Shown one piece after another: positions 1 to 6,662 of a stretch of 10,515 nucleotides of DNA (the stretch's first letter is position 1; every line of letters begins with the position of its first letter). Made by a program: the position numbers and the translations under genes. The notes under the pieces are model-generated. The model was not told where the DNA came from, did not search any database, and saw only the letters and a program-made list of their open reading frames with translations. The stretch comes from Bordetella parapertussis (GTDB taxonomy: Bacteria; Pseudomonadota; Gammaproteobacteria; Burkholderiales; SG8-41): assembly GCA_945870465.1 (NCBI GenBank), contig CAMBSS010000145.1:1-10515 (forward strand), written 5' to 3'.

Positions 1-127
1 CAACGGCCTAGGAAATAATCACAGTGAATTCAACGAAGCGCCATAACTTTTATGCTTTTCTTTGATTGTTAGCACACAAACTTATTCGCTATACGTATAG
101 GAGTTCACCCGCGAACTATCTGCGTTC

Positions 128-226
128 TTAATGAAAGAGCGTCCCACCGTTGACGTTATACGCCTGGCCAGTGATAAAGGCCGCCTCGCTCGAAGCAAGG
201 AACGCCACGAGATTTGCCACGTCCTC
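128..226 (-). pseudogene. C-terminal remnant of a short-chain dehydrogenase/reductase (SDR)
   Basis: The minus strand reads 32 codons ending in TAA at 130-128. They contain the typical end of a classical SDR: a helix [11 protein letters not shown], then SEAAFITGQ, then the strand YNVNGG, which matches the family pattern '(E)VA..V.FLAS..A.(F/Y)(I/M)TGQ...VDGG'. An in-frame TAA (229-227) stands immediately upstream. The Rossmann glycine motif and the catalytic Tyr-x-x-x-Lys are absent, and the tRNA gene begins 17 bases further on. Only about the last eighth of a usual ~250-residue SDR survives, so no activity is expected. The substrate cannot be inferred from this fragment. It most likely marks a deletion or integration junction at the tRNA. 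Confidence 0.72.
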
Positions 227-243
227 TTACCACATGAAATGTT

Positions 244-319
244 TGGCGCCCCGAAGACGAATCGAACGTCCGACCTGCCCCTTAGGAGGGGGCTGCTCTA
301 TCCACTGAGCTACCGGGGC
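244..319 (-). tRNA. tRNA-Arg (anticodon CCU)
   Basis: The minus strand folds as a complete 76-nt cloverleaf. The acceptor arms are GCCCCGG and TCGGGGC (one G-U pair), and the D arm is GCTC/GAGC. The anticodon stem is GCCCC/GGGGC around the loop CTCCTAA, giving anticodon CCT, which reads AGG. The variable loop is AGGTC and the T arm is GGACG/CGTCT around TTCGATT. Discriminator G is followed by an encoded CCA (246-244). tRNA-Arg(CCU) is a minor arginine isoacceptor, and tRNA 3' ends are common targets of tyrosine integrases. The DNA beyond the 3' end here is AT-rich and holds a gene remnant, which fits that use. Confidence 0.97.
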
Positions 320-329
320 GTGCGGGGGC

Positions 330-344
330 ATTTTAGCGTAAAAT
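330..344. promoter_or_regulatory. palindrome with possible divergent -10 boxes (tRNA-Arg / peroxiredoxin)
   Basis: ATTTTA-GCG-TAAAAT is a perfect dyad in the 62-bp gap between the divergent tRNA and peroxiredoxin genes. On each strand it presents TAAAAT, close to the sigma70 -10 consensus. The minus copy would start RNA a few bases before the tRNA 5' end at 319. The plus copy would give a leader of about 30 nt before the ATG at 382. Neither direction has a recognisable -35 at 16-18 bp, so this is only a candidate. It could instead be an operator. Confidence 0.35.
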
Positions 345-381
345 CCGCGCCGGCCTGTTCGTTAATCCTGAAAGAAAATCA

Positions 382-921
382 ATGGTTAAGTGGTTGCTGA
401 TCGCGTTCGTGGTCGGCGTTGCGCTGCTGCTGTGGCGGCTCACCGCCCACGCCAATCGCAATCTGCCGAAGGCCGGCGATGCGGCGCCGGATTTCAGCTT
501 GCCGGACCAGAACGGCAAGGTGCGGGCGCGCGATGAATTCCGCGGCAAATGGCTGGCGCTGTATTTCTATCCGCGCGATGATACGCCGGGCTGCACGGAG
601 CAGGCCGCGCAGTTTCGCGACGCAATGCTTGAAATCGAGGCGGTGGGTGCGGTGGTGTGCGGCGTCAGCGTCGACGACAGTGAAAGCCATGCGGAATTTG
701 CGCGCAAATACAATCTGCCTTTCGCGCTGCTGGCTGACCGTCGCGGTGAAGTTGCGACTCGTTATGGATCATTGCGCGATTTCGGTTTCATCAAGTTCGC
801 CAAGCGCAACACTTTTCTGGTCGATCCGGCGGGCAAGGTGGTGAAGGTGTATCTGGGTGTGAATCCGGCACGCAACACCGCCGATGTGATCAACGACTTG
901 AGGCAGCTCGCCAAATTATGA
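382..921 (+). CDS. membrane-anchored PrxQ/Bcp-like peroxiredoxin
   Basis: The product is a thiol peroxidase of the AhpC/TSA fold (179 aa) that would reduce H2O2 or organic peroxides. Residues 4-18 form one hydrophobic helix, so the protein is probably a membrane-anchored form of the normally soluble ~155-residue Bcp. The thioredoxin-like domain runs from about 32 (APDFSLPDQNG) to 179. The active-site motif PRDDTPGC gives peroxidatic Cys71, preceded by the conserved Thr68, and the conserved Arg is in KRNTFLVD (Arg142). E. coli Bcp has a resolving Cys five residues after the peroxidatic Cys. Here that position is Ala76, and the only other Cys is Cys93 in a core strand. It may therefore act as a 1-Cys enzyme or use a partner thiol. 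The start at 382 keeps the TM helix; the ribosome-binding site is weak. The stop overlaps the next gene's ATG (ATGA), indicating translational coupling. Confidence 0.9.
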   Translation: MVKWLLIAFVVGVALLLWRLTAHANRNLPKAGDAAPDFSLPDQNGKVRARDEFRGKWLALYFYPRDDTPGCTEQAAQFRDAMLEIEAVGAVVCGVSVDDSESHAEFARKYNLPFALLADRRGEVATRYGSLRDFGFIKFAKRNTFLVDPAGKVVKVYLGVNPARNTADVINDLRQLAKL

Positions 922-1316
922 TCAAAAGCATAGACCATATCGTTCTCACCACGCGCGACCTCGATAAATGCATCGCGTTTTACGTCAAGACGCTGGGCAT
1001 GCAGCTCGAGAACTACGGCAAGGGCCGCATCGCATTCAGGTTCGGCGAGCAGAAATTCAACGTGCATCCGCCCGGTTTCGACGCCAGCATCAAGGCGCGC
1101 ACGCCGACGCCGGGCTCGCTCGATTTGTGTTTCTTGGCAGATTGCCCTTTGGAAGACGTGATCGCGCGGTTGAAGCAGGACGGCATCCCGATCGAAGAAG
1201 GTCCGTCCGTGCGTACCGGTGCGCGGTTCCCGATACGCTCAGTGTATGTGCGCGATCCGGATGACAACCTGGTCGAAATCTCCGTGCCGGTAGAGCAGAA
1301 AGCGTGTAATGAGTGA
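918..1316 (+). CDS. VOC-family (glyoxalase/dioxygenase fold) protein, GLOD5-like
   Basis: The product is a 132-aa single vicinal-oxygen-chelate domain. It opens with IDHIVLTTRDLDKCIAFY, the first beta-alpha unit of the fold, with the usual metal ligand His7. The middle strands are RIAFRFGEQKFNVH and SLDLCFLA, where Asp69 stands at a ligand position often held by His. The end is SVYVRDPDDNLVEIS with ligand Glu120. It resembles the GLOD5/'virulence protein' branch. Its substrate is unknown; isomerase, lyase and binding-only roles are all possible. The start ATG overlaps the peroxiredoxin stop, so the two are co-translated, and a joint role in oxidative or electrophile stress is plausible but inferred. 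The last codons and the TGA stop lie inside a heptad repeat element that begins at 1307, so the native C-terminus (ACNE) may have been trimmed or replaced by that insertion. Confidence 0.85.
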   Translation: MIKSIDHIVLTTRDLDKCIAFYVKTLGMQLENYGKGRIAFRFGEQKFNVHPPGFDASIKARTPTPGSLDLCFLADCPLEDVIARLKQDGIPIEEGPSVRTGARFPIRSVYVRDPDDNLVEISVPVEQKACNE

Positions 1317-1389
1317 TGGGCAATGGGGAATGGGTTGGCCAGTTTTGTGGTTGCCGCTTTACTCATCACGCATTGCTCATCGCTCATCA
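1307..1389. repeat. inverted heptad-repeat element, copy A
   Basis: The left arm (1307-1334) is four abutting 7-mers: TAATGAG, TGATGGG, CAATGGG, GAATGGG. The right arm (1362-1389), read on the minus strand, is again four: TGATGAG, CGATGAG, CAATGCG, TGATGAG. All units fit NNATGNG, with the ATG always at positions 3-5. The arms are therefore mutually complementary and could form an imperfect hairpin around a 27-nt centre. The element occupies the whole space between the VOC gene and uup and provides the VOC stop codon. There is no following T-run, so it is not a standard terminator. Confidence 0.8.
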
Positions 1390-1397
1390 CGGTCATT

Positions 1398-3332
1398 ATG
1401 CCTCTAGCAACTCTCGATAGCGCCTGCCTCGCATTCGGCCACGTCGCGCTGCTCGACCATGCCGATCTGGTGATCGAGCGCGGCGAGCGCATCGGCCTGA
1501 TCGGCCGCAACGGCACGGGCAAGTCGAGCCTGCTCAAAATCATCGGCGGTGAAATTCCGCTCGACGACGGCAAGGTCTGGCGCGAGCCTGAACTGAAGTT
1601 CGCGCTGGTGGCGCAGGAGCCGGAACTCGATGCGGACACTACGGTATTCGATACCGTTGCCGCCGGTCTTGGCGCGCAGACCGCGCTGCTGCACGAGTAC
1701 CACGAGCTCACGCGCAAACTTGCCGATGAAAAAAGCGACCACACGGCATTGCTCGAACGCATGCAGGAATTGCAGACCGAATTCGAGCACAACGACGGCT
1801 GGAGCGCCAACTCGCGCGTCGAGACGACGCTGGCGAAGCTGGGACTCGATCCCGATGCGCGGGTGGGCACGTTGTCCGGCGGCCTCAAGAAAAGAGTCGC
1901 GCTGGGACGCGCGCTGGTCACCGAGCCGGAATTGCTGTTGCTCGACGAGCCGACCAACCATTTGGACGTTGCCGGCATCGAGTGGCTCGAAGAATTGCTG
2001 ACCGGCTTCGGCGGCAGCGTGCTGTTCGTGACCCATGACCGGCGCTTTCTTGACAACGTGACCACGCGCGTCATCGAACTCGATCGCGGACGGCTGGCGA
2101 GTTTTCCCGGCAGCTATGAAGAGTACCAGCGGCGCAAAGAGGAACTGCTGAATGCCGAAGCTCAGCAGAACGCCAGGTTCGATAAAATGCTGGCGCAGGA
2201 AGAGGTCTGGATACGCAAAGGCGTGCAGGCGCGGCGCACGCGCAACGAGGGCAGGGTATTGCGGCTGGAGCAATTGCGCCGCGAGCGCGCCGCGCGCCGC
2301 GACCGCCTCGGCCAGGTCAACCTTGACGTCGCCGCCGGAGAGCGCTCCGGAAAATTGGTGGCCGAAATGCAGGCCGTCAGTAAACGTTTCGGCGACAAGC
2401 CAGTCATCGCGGATTTTACGTGCGTGATCCAGCGCGGCGACAAAGTCGGCTTGTTGGGACCCAACGGTTGCGGCAAGACCACGCTGTTGAAGTTATTGCT
2501 GGGCGAACTTGAGCCGGACAGCGGCAAGGTGCGGCGCGGCACCAAGTTGTCGATCGCTTATTTCGACCAGTTCCGCGCGCAGCTCAATGATGAATCGACG
2601 CTGGCGGAAGTCATCAGCCCGGGCTCCGACTTCATCGAAATCGGCGGCACGCGCAAGCACGTGATTTCCTACCTCGGTGATTTCCTGTTTCCACCCGAGC
2701 GCGCACGTGCCAAGGTGGCTAGCCTGTCGGGTGGGGAGCGCAACCGCCTGCTGCTCGCGCGCCTCTTTGCACAGCCGGCCAATGTACTGGTGCTCGACGA
2801 GCCGACCAACGATCTCGATATTGAAACACTGGAGCTGCTCGAGGCATTGCTGCAGGAATACACGGGCACGCTGTTCCTCGTCAGCCACGACCGCACCTTC
2901 CTCGATAACCTGGTGACCCAGGTCATTGCGTTCGAAGGTGAAGGCAAGCTCGTCGAATACGTCGGCGGCTATGCGGATTGGCGGCGCGCCAGGGAGTTTC
3001 ATGCGGCTGCGCAGCGCGATGCGACTAAAACCAGTGTCGCCGCGCACAAACCTGCGCCGAAACCGGCGGCACGCGCAACACCCAAAGTTAAAATGAGCTT
3101 CAAGGAGACGCGTGAACTCGAAGCCCTGCCGGAAAGGATTGCCGCGCTCGAGCGTGAGCAGGCATCGATCTCCCAGCGTCTCGCCGATGGCACCCTGTAT
3201 CGCGACGATCCGGCGCAGGCCAAGGCCCTGCAGGCCGGGCTCGCGAAAATCGATACCGATCTGGCGGCAGCTTTTGCCCGTTGGGAGCAGCTCGAAAGCC
3301 GCAGCACGGGGACGCCCGCGCCCGTAAAATGA
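1398..3332 (+). CDS. uup: ABC-F ATPase, Uup type
   Basis: The product is a cytoplasmic ABC-F protein with two ATPase domains in one chain and no membrane segment (644 aa; E. coli Uup is ~635). Domain 1 has Walker A GRNGTGKSS (36-44), signature LSGG (159-162), Walker B LLLLDEPTNHLD with catalytic Glu184, and the switch VTHD. An interdomain linker rich in Arg, Glu and Lys (about 240-320) follows. Domain 2 has Walker A GPNGCGKTT (354-362), signature LSGGE (443-447), Walker B LVLDEPTNDLD with Glu468, and SHDRTFLDN. The Asp in DEPTNDLDIETLELLE and the C-terminal coiled-coil region (about 565-635) are characteristic of Uup. The family acts on the ribosome and has been linked to ribosome assembly and transposon excision. 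An upstream in-frame ATG at 1323 would add 25 residues, but they are encoded by the heptad repeat. The start at 1398 matches the family N-terminus. No clear Shine-Dalgarno is visible. Confidence 0.93.
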   Translation: MPLATLDSACLAFGHVALLDHADLVIERGERIGLIGRNGTGKSSLLKIIGGEIPLDDGKVWREPELKFALVAQEPELDADTTVFDTVAAGLGAQTALLHEYHELTRKLADEKSDHTALLERMQELQTEFEHNDGWSANSRVETTLAKLGLDPDARVGTLSGGLKKRVALGRALVTEPELLLLDEPTNHLDVAGIEWLEELLTGFGGSVLFVTHDRRFLDNVTTRVIELDRGRLASFPGSYEEYQRRKEELLNAEAQQNARFDKMLAQEEVWIRKGVQARRTRNEGRVLRLEQLRRERAARRDRLGQVNLDVAAGERSGKLVAEMQAVSKRFGDKPVIADFTCVIQRGDKVGLLGPNGCGKTTLLKLLLGELEPDSGKVRRGTKLSIAYFDQFRAQLNDESTLAEVISPGSDFIEIGGTRKHVISYLGDFLFPPERARAKVASLSGGERNRLLLARLFAQPANVLVLDEPTNDLDIETLELLEALLQEYTGTLFLVSHDRTFLDNLVTQVIAFEGEGKLVEYVGGYADWRRAREFHAAAQRDATKTSVAAHKPAPKPAARATPKVKMSFKETRELEALPERIAALEREQASISQRLADGTLYRDDPAQAKALQAGLAKIDTDLAAAFARWEQLESRSTGTPAPVK

Positions 3333-3343
3333 CGGAAGTCTGG

Positions 3344-3437
3344 TAATGGGCGATGGGTTATGGATAATGAGTCAGCGGTAACGCGTAGTCGCATTGGGTC
3401 GGGCATTTGCCTTTCACCCATTGCCCATCAGCCATTG
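3344..3437. repeat. inverted heptad-repeat element, copy B
   Basis: This is a second element of the same design as the one before uup. The left arm (3344-3371) is TAATGGG, CGATGGG, TTATGGA, TAATGAG. The right arm (3410-3437), read on the minus strand, is CAATGGC, TGATGGG, CAATGGG, TGAAAGG. The two arms can pair imperfectly around a 38-nt centre. It starts 11 bp after the uup stop and ends 10 bp before the next start codon, filling the intergenic space. The units are similar but not identical to those of copy A, so this is an old or independently drifting repeat rather than a fresh duplication. Confidence 0.78.
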
Positions 3438-3447
3438 CGGATTGCGC

Positions 3448-4455
3448 ATGGCTGATTTCTGGCACAGCTGCGGTTACCACTTGCTGGAGCGTAGCGGCGC
3501 AAAGCTCAAGGTCACTGACGATTATTTGCGGGCCTATTACACGCGGCCCGAGCTGGCGCCGGTAGCGGCGTCATGCGAGGCCGAGCATGCGCTGCACGCG
3601 GCGCTGCTGGAGCAACCGCGGCTTGCGGTTGATGAGCGCAGGATCGCGGAAATCCGCGACGATGACGCGCGGGAAAATTATCGGGTCATGCTGCGCTTCC
3701 GCGACCAGTTGCTGGCGGCGCCGTCGCTCGAGGCGTTTTATTCTGGACTGTTTCAGCGCGACGTCGCCGTGCCGCCGCTGTTCATCGACCAGACGGTGCA
3801 GGCGATACTGCGCGGCATACTCGACGGCGACGGCGATGGTCTCAAGGCGCGCGCGGCGGAACTGTTTTTCCGGCGCCAGCGCGTCAACGTGGAAAACGGC
3901 GCGATCCGCTTGGCCGACGACCAGACCGTTGCCGTGCACGCAAGTGGCGGCGGGCTGGGCAGCCTCGGCAAGCTGATACTCGAGGCGCAGATACCGCTGC
4001 GCACCATTGAGCTCGACGTGCTGGATGCCAAAACCCACGACGAATACTGGAAGCGCGACGAGCGCTACGACACGGTGCTGCAGTTGAACAGCGCGCATGC
4101 GGGTTGCGGCGCACTGTGCCGCGTCATCGAGGCGTGGGTCATGCATTTTCATGAGACGCCGGTGACGGTCAGCCCGGTGCGCGAGATCCCGGACGACGAC
4201 TGGGTGTGGCACGTCGGCCTCGACGCCGAATCCACCGCCATGCTGAACGAGATTTATAATGGCGGCGATGTGGACGAAGAACGCATGCGGAGCATCATCG
4301 GACTCTACCGGCTCGATTTCGGCAATCCGTCGGACATGCGCGCCGAAATTTCCGGAAAGCCGGTATTTCTCGGCCTGGCGGCGACGGCGGACGGCCACTT
4401 GCGCATGAAACCGCAGAACCTGCTGATGAACCTGCCGTTGGCGAGGCGCGCGTGA
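3448..4455 (+). CDS. DUF6352-like protein of unknown function
   Basis: The product is a predicted soluble 335-aa protein. The N-terminus (ADFWHSCGYHLLER, then TDDYLRAYYTRPEL) and the segment ARENYRVMLRFRDQLL resemble, from memory, the family named DUF6352, found mainly in betaproteobacteria; that name is moderately certain. There is no signal peptide, membrane helix or recognisable catalytic motif. Residues about 120-170 hold ILRGILDGDGDGLKARAAELFFRRQRV, and the C-terminal third is rich in acidic and hydrophobic residues. An alternative TTG start at 3394 would add 18 residues, but these are encoded by the repeat element, so the ATG at 3448 is preferred. The upstream SD (GGA) is weak. The stop overlaps the GTG of the SirB1-like gene (GTGA), which suggests the two products are made together and perhaps act together. 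No function can be assigned. Confidence 0.82.
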   Translation: MADFWHSCGYHLLERSGAKLKVTDDYLRAYYTRPELAPVAASCEAEHALHAALLEQPRLAVDERRIAEIRDDDARENYRVMLRFRDQLLAAPSLEAFYSGLFQRDVAVPPLFIDQTVQAILRGILDGDGDGLKARAAELFFRRQRVNVENGAIRLADDQTVAVHASGGGLGSLGKLILEAQIPLRTIELDVLDAKTHDEYWKRDERYDTVLQLNSAHAGCGALCRVIEAWVMHFHETPVTVSPVREIPDDDWVWHVGLDAESTAMLNEIYNGGDVDEERMRSIIGLYRLDFGNPSDMRAEISGKPVFLGLAATADGHLRMKPQNLLMNLPLARRA

Positions 4456-5291
4456 CGCCGCACGCCGAACGGTTCGGCCGGATGGTTGCCGGCGCGGACG
4501 AAGAGATTAATCTCGCCGAAGCGGCCCTGTTGATCGCGGCCGAGGAATACCGCGATCTGGACATCCCCGCATATCTGGCCCAACTCGACGATCTGGCAGC
4601 GACGCTCAAACGCCGCCTGCGCGCCGACATCAGCCCGGCCGACAAAATTATTGCGCTCAACCGCTATCTGTTCGAAGAACTCGGTTTCGCCGGCGATGCC
4701 GCCAATTACTACGACGCGCGCAACAGTTTCCTGAATGAGGTGCTCGACCGCAAGCGCGGCATTCCGATCACGCTCGCGCTGGTTTACATTGAAATCGGCC
4801 GCCGCATCGGGCTGCCGGTGCAGGGCGTTTCGTTTCCCGCGCATTTTCTGGTCAAGTGCCCGCTGCGCGAAGGCACGGTAGTGCTCGATCCCTACGCCAA
4901 GGGCGTGTCGCTCAGTTTCGACGAGCTGCGCCAGCGCGTGAAGGCGCTGCGCAACGGCAGCGAGCCGACCAGGTCGATGGTGGCAGGCATGCTGGTCGCG
5001 GCGGGCAACAAGGAAATCCTGATGCGCGTATTGCGCAACCTCAAGGGCGTCTATTCGCATCACAAGGAGTGGATGAAGGCGCTGGCTACCACTGACCGCA
5101 TCATCAACGTGATGCCGGACATGGCCGAGGAGTACCGCGATCGCGGCATGATTTACCTGAATCTCGAGTGCTTTCGCGCGGCGCTGTTTGATTTTCAGGC
5201 TTACCTCAAGATGCTGCCGGTCGCGCGCGACGCCGATACGGTGCGCCGGAAGGTCATCGAGCTGCAGGCCGTCGCGTCGCGGCTCAACTGA
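4452..5291 (+). CDS. SirB1-family protein (transglutaminase-like domain plus TPR-like tail)
   Basis: The product is a predicted cytoplasmic protein of 279 aa, a typical length for the family. The hallmark segment NSFLNEVLDRKRGIPITLAL (91-110) is followed by the helix VYIEIGRRIGLPVQGVSFPAH and by LDPYAKG. His131 and Asp146 correspond to the His and Asp of the transglutaminase triad. The Cys expected at the start of the RGIPITL helix is absent, as is usual in this family, so an enzymatic role is doubtful. Residues about 185-275 (LRNLKGVYSHHKEWMKAL... YRDRGMIYLNLECFRAALFDF) look like two TPR-type helical hairpins, probably for protein binding. SirB1 was named from a Salmonella regulatory locus; its molecular role is not settled. 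The GTG start overlaps the stop of the preceding gene, and the next gene starts 1 bp after this one. Confidence 0.88.
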   Translation: MTPHAERFGRMVAGADEEINLAEAALLIAAEEYRDLDIPAYLAQLDDLAATLKRRLRADISPADKIIALNRYLFEELGFAGDAANYYDARNSFLNEVLDRKRGIPITLALVYIEIGRRIGLPVQGVSFPAHFLVKCPLREGTVVLDPYAKGVSLSFDELRQRVKALRNGSEPTRSMVAGMLVAAGNKEILMRVLRNLKGVYSHHKEWMKALATTDRIINVMPDMAEEYRDRGMIYLNLECFRAALFDFQAYLKMLPVARDADTVRRKVIELQAVASRLN

Positions 5292-5292
5292 C

Positions 5293-6105
5293 ATGAAGCA
5301 GACCGTGGACATCGGCGGCCTCGAAGTCATCAGCCACGTGCCGGCGACGCCGACGAAGACGGCGCAGCTGCTCTTTGTCCACGGCGCGTTCGTCGCTGCA
5401 TGGTGCTGGGGCGAGCATTTCCTGCCTTATTTCGCATCGCAGGGTTATGCAGCGCACGCCGTGAGCCTGCGCGGCCATGGCGGCAGCGCCGGCCACGAGA
5501 TGCTGGTCGCAACCAGCATCGACGACTACGAGAACGATGTGCAACGCGTCGCGCGGCACATCGGTGCTCCGCTGGTGGTCGTCGGCCATTCCATGGGCGG
5601 CATGGTAGTGCAGCGCTGCCTGCACAAGTTAAATGCCGCGGCCGCGGTACTGATGGCGTCGGTGCCGCCGGAAGGCCTGCTCGGTTCATCGATGCTGCTC
5701 GCGGCGCGCGACCCGGCGCTGTTCAGCGAGATAAACCTGATACAGCACGCGCATCCGGGCCTGACGGCGCTGCAGGCGTTGCGTCGCGCGATTTTTTCCG
5801 ACCATATTCCGGACGAAGAAATCGGCAAACACCTCGCGCGCGTGCAGCCGGAATCGGAACGCGCGGTCTTTGACCTGTCGTGGCCGCAGCAGTTTTTCAT
5901 TGGGCACGCCAGGGGCGTGCCAGTGCTGGTGCTGGGCGGCGGGGAGGATGCGTTTTTTTCCCCTGCCATGATCGAATCGACGGCGCGCGTTTACGGTGTC
6001 AAGGCCGAGATATTCCCGGACATGGCGCACGCGATGATGCTGGAGCCGGAGTGGCAGCGCGTGGCCGACCGTATTATCGGCTGGCTGGACGGCATGCAGG
6101 TGTAA
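5293..6105 (+). CDS. alpha/beta-fold hydrolase
   Basis: The product is a soluble serine hydrolase of 270 aa, the usual size for single-domain enzymes of this fold. The oxyanion-hole motif is LLFVHGAF (His30-Gly31) and the nucleophile elbow is GHSMGG with Ser100. The acid is probably Asp219 in LGGGEDAFF, and the catalytic His is His246 in DMAHAMM. The strand order LLFVHG, AVSLRGHGGS, LVVVGHSMGG, VPVLVLGGGED fits the canonical core, with a helical cap at about 125-200. No signal peptide is seen. The substrate is unknown; esterase, lactonase or thioesterase are all possible. An upstream in-frame start at 5188 would overlap the SirB1-like gene by 104 bp. The ATG at 5293, 1 bp after that gene's stop, is the natural start and implies translational coupling. 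Confidence 0.88.
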   Translation: MKQTVDIGGLEVISHVPATPTKTAQLLFVHGAFVAAWCWGEHFLPYFASQGYAAHAVSLRGHGGSAGHEMLVATSIDDYENDVQRVARHIGAPLVVVGHSMGGMVVQRCLHKLNAAAAVLMASVPPEGLLGSSMLLAARDPALFSEINLIQHAHPGLTALQALRRAIFSDHIPDEEIGKHLARVQPESERAVFDLSWPQQFFIGHARGVPVLVLGGGEDAFFSPAMIESTARVYGVKAEIFPDMAHAMMLEPEWQRVADRIIGWLDGMQV

Positions 6106-6122
6106 TGCCTGACCGGATTTGC

Positions 6123-6148
6123 GCTGCGGTCAATGCAGCAGCATTTTT
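6123..6148 (+). terminator. weak possible terminator after the alpha/beta hydrolase gene
   Basis: GCTGC (6123-6127), a 7-nt loop and GCAGC (6135-6139) form a 5-bp stem. It is followed by AGCATTTTT with a five-T run at 6143-6147. The position, 18 bp past the hydrolase stop and 50 bp before the nfeD ribosome-binding site, suits the end of the upstream operon. The stem is short and a spacer separates it from the T-run, so the call is tentative. No clear promoter for nfeD is visible in the remaining gap. Confidence 0.3.
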
Positions 6149-6200
6149 GTGGCACACTGGTTTTGTTGCCGCATGAGACGGGCGTAAACAGGAGGGCGGA

Positions 6201-6626
6201 ATGGACCATTACTGGTGGTGGGCGATCGGCGGCATCGCGCTGATCATCGCCGAACTGATCACCGGCACCTTTTATCTGCTGGTCATCGGCATTGCCGCGC
6301 TGGCAGGCGCTGCGGTGGCCTACGCGCATTTTTCGTTCTGGACGCAGGCAGTGGTCGCCGCTGCGATTGCGATAATCGGCGTCGTTTTCGTGACGCGCTT
6401 GCGCAAAACCCACCTATCCTCGCCGGGGATTTCGCTCGACGTCGGGCAAAGCGTGGTGCTCGATGCGTGGGTCAACGAGAAAGGCCGGCACGCGCGGGTG
6501 CGCTACCGCAATGCGTTGTGGGACGCCCGGGTGCTCGACGAGCAGGGGGCAGAGGCGGGCAGCACGCTCTACATCACGCGCGTCGAGGGCAGTACTTTGC
6601 ATGTCGCGGCGACACGCCCGGCTTAG
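6201..6626 (+). CDS. NfeD-family membrane protein (short, NfeD1b/YbbK type)
   Basis: The product is a 141-aa inner-membrane protein. Three hydrophobic helices (about 7-22, 24-41 and 47-64) are followed by a positive patch RLRKTH and a soluble C-terminal OB-fold-like domain (about 76-139). This includes GQSVVLDAWV, HARVRYRNALWDARV and STLYITRVEGSTLHVAA. It lacks the ClpP-like protease domain of long NfeD proteins, so it belongs to the short form found beside SPFH proteins, as with YbbK and QmcA in E. coli. The OB-fold is thought to bind or stabilise the SPFH partner at membrane microdomains. The ATG is preceded by a strong AGGAGG at 6190-6195. The SPFH gene begins 36 bp after the stop, so the two almost certainly form an operon. 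Confidence 0.9.
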   Translation: MDHYWWWAIGGIALIIAELITGTFYLLVIGIAALAGAAVAYAHFSFWTQAVVAAAIAIIGVVFVTRLRKTHLSSPGISLDVGQSVVLDAWVNEKGRHARVRYRNALWDARVLDEQGAEAGSTLYITRVEGSTLHVAATRPA

Positions 6627-6662
6627 CAATCCCGTTCCACTTTAACCGCAGGGGAGGCAACC

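Noticed and set aside
131..400. 89-codon plus-strand ORF at the left edge
   Set aside because: It runs antisense through the SDR remnant and the whole tRNA gene, so it cannot be a normal protein gene.
4305..5330. Long minus-strand ORFs, such as 4305-5330 and 1013-2074
   Set aside because: They lie opposite clearly identified genes (sirB1-like, uup) and their translations show Arg/Ala/His-rich composition typical of antisense frames in GC-rich DNA.
6150..6171. TGGCAC...TTGC resembling a sigma54 promoter before nfeD
   Set aside because: The GG and GC elements are 15 bp apart instead of 10, so the -24/-12 geometry is wrong.
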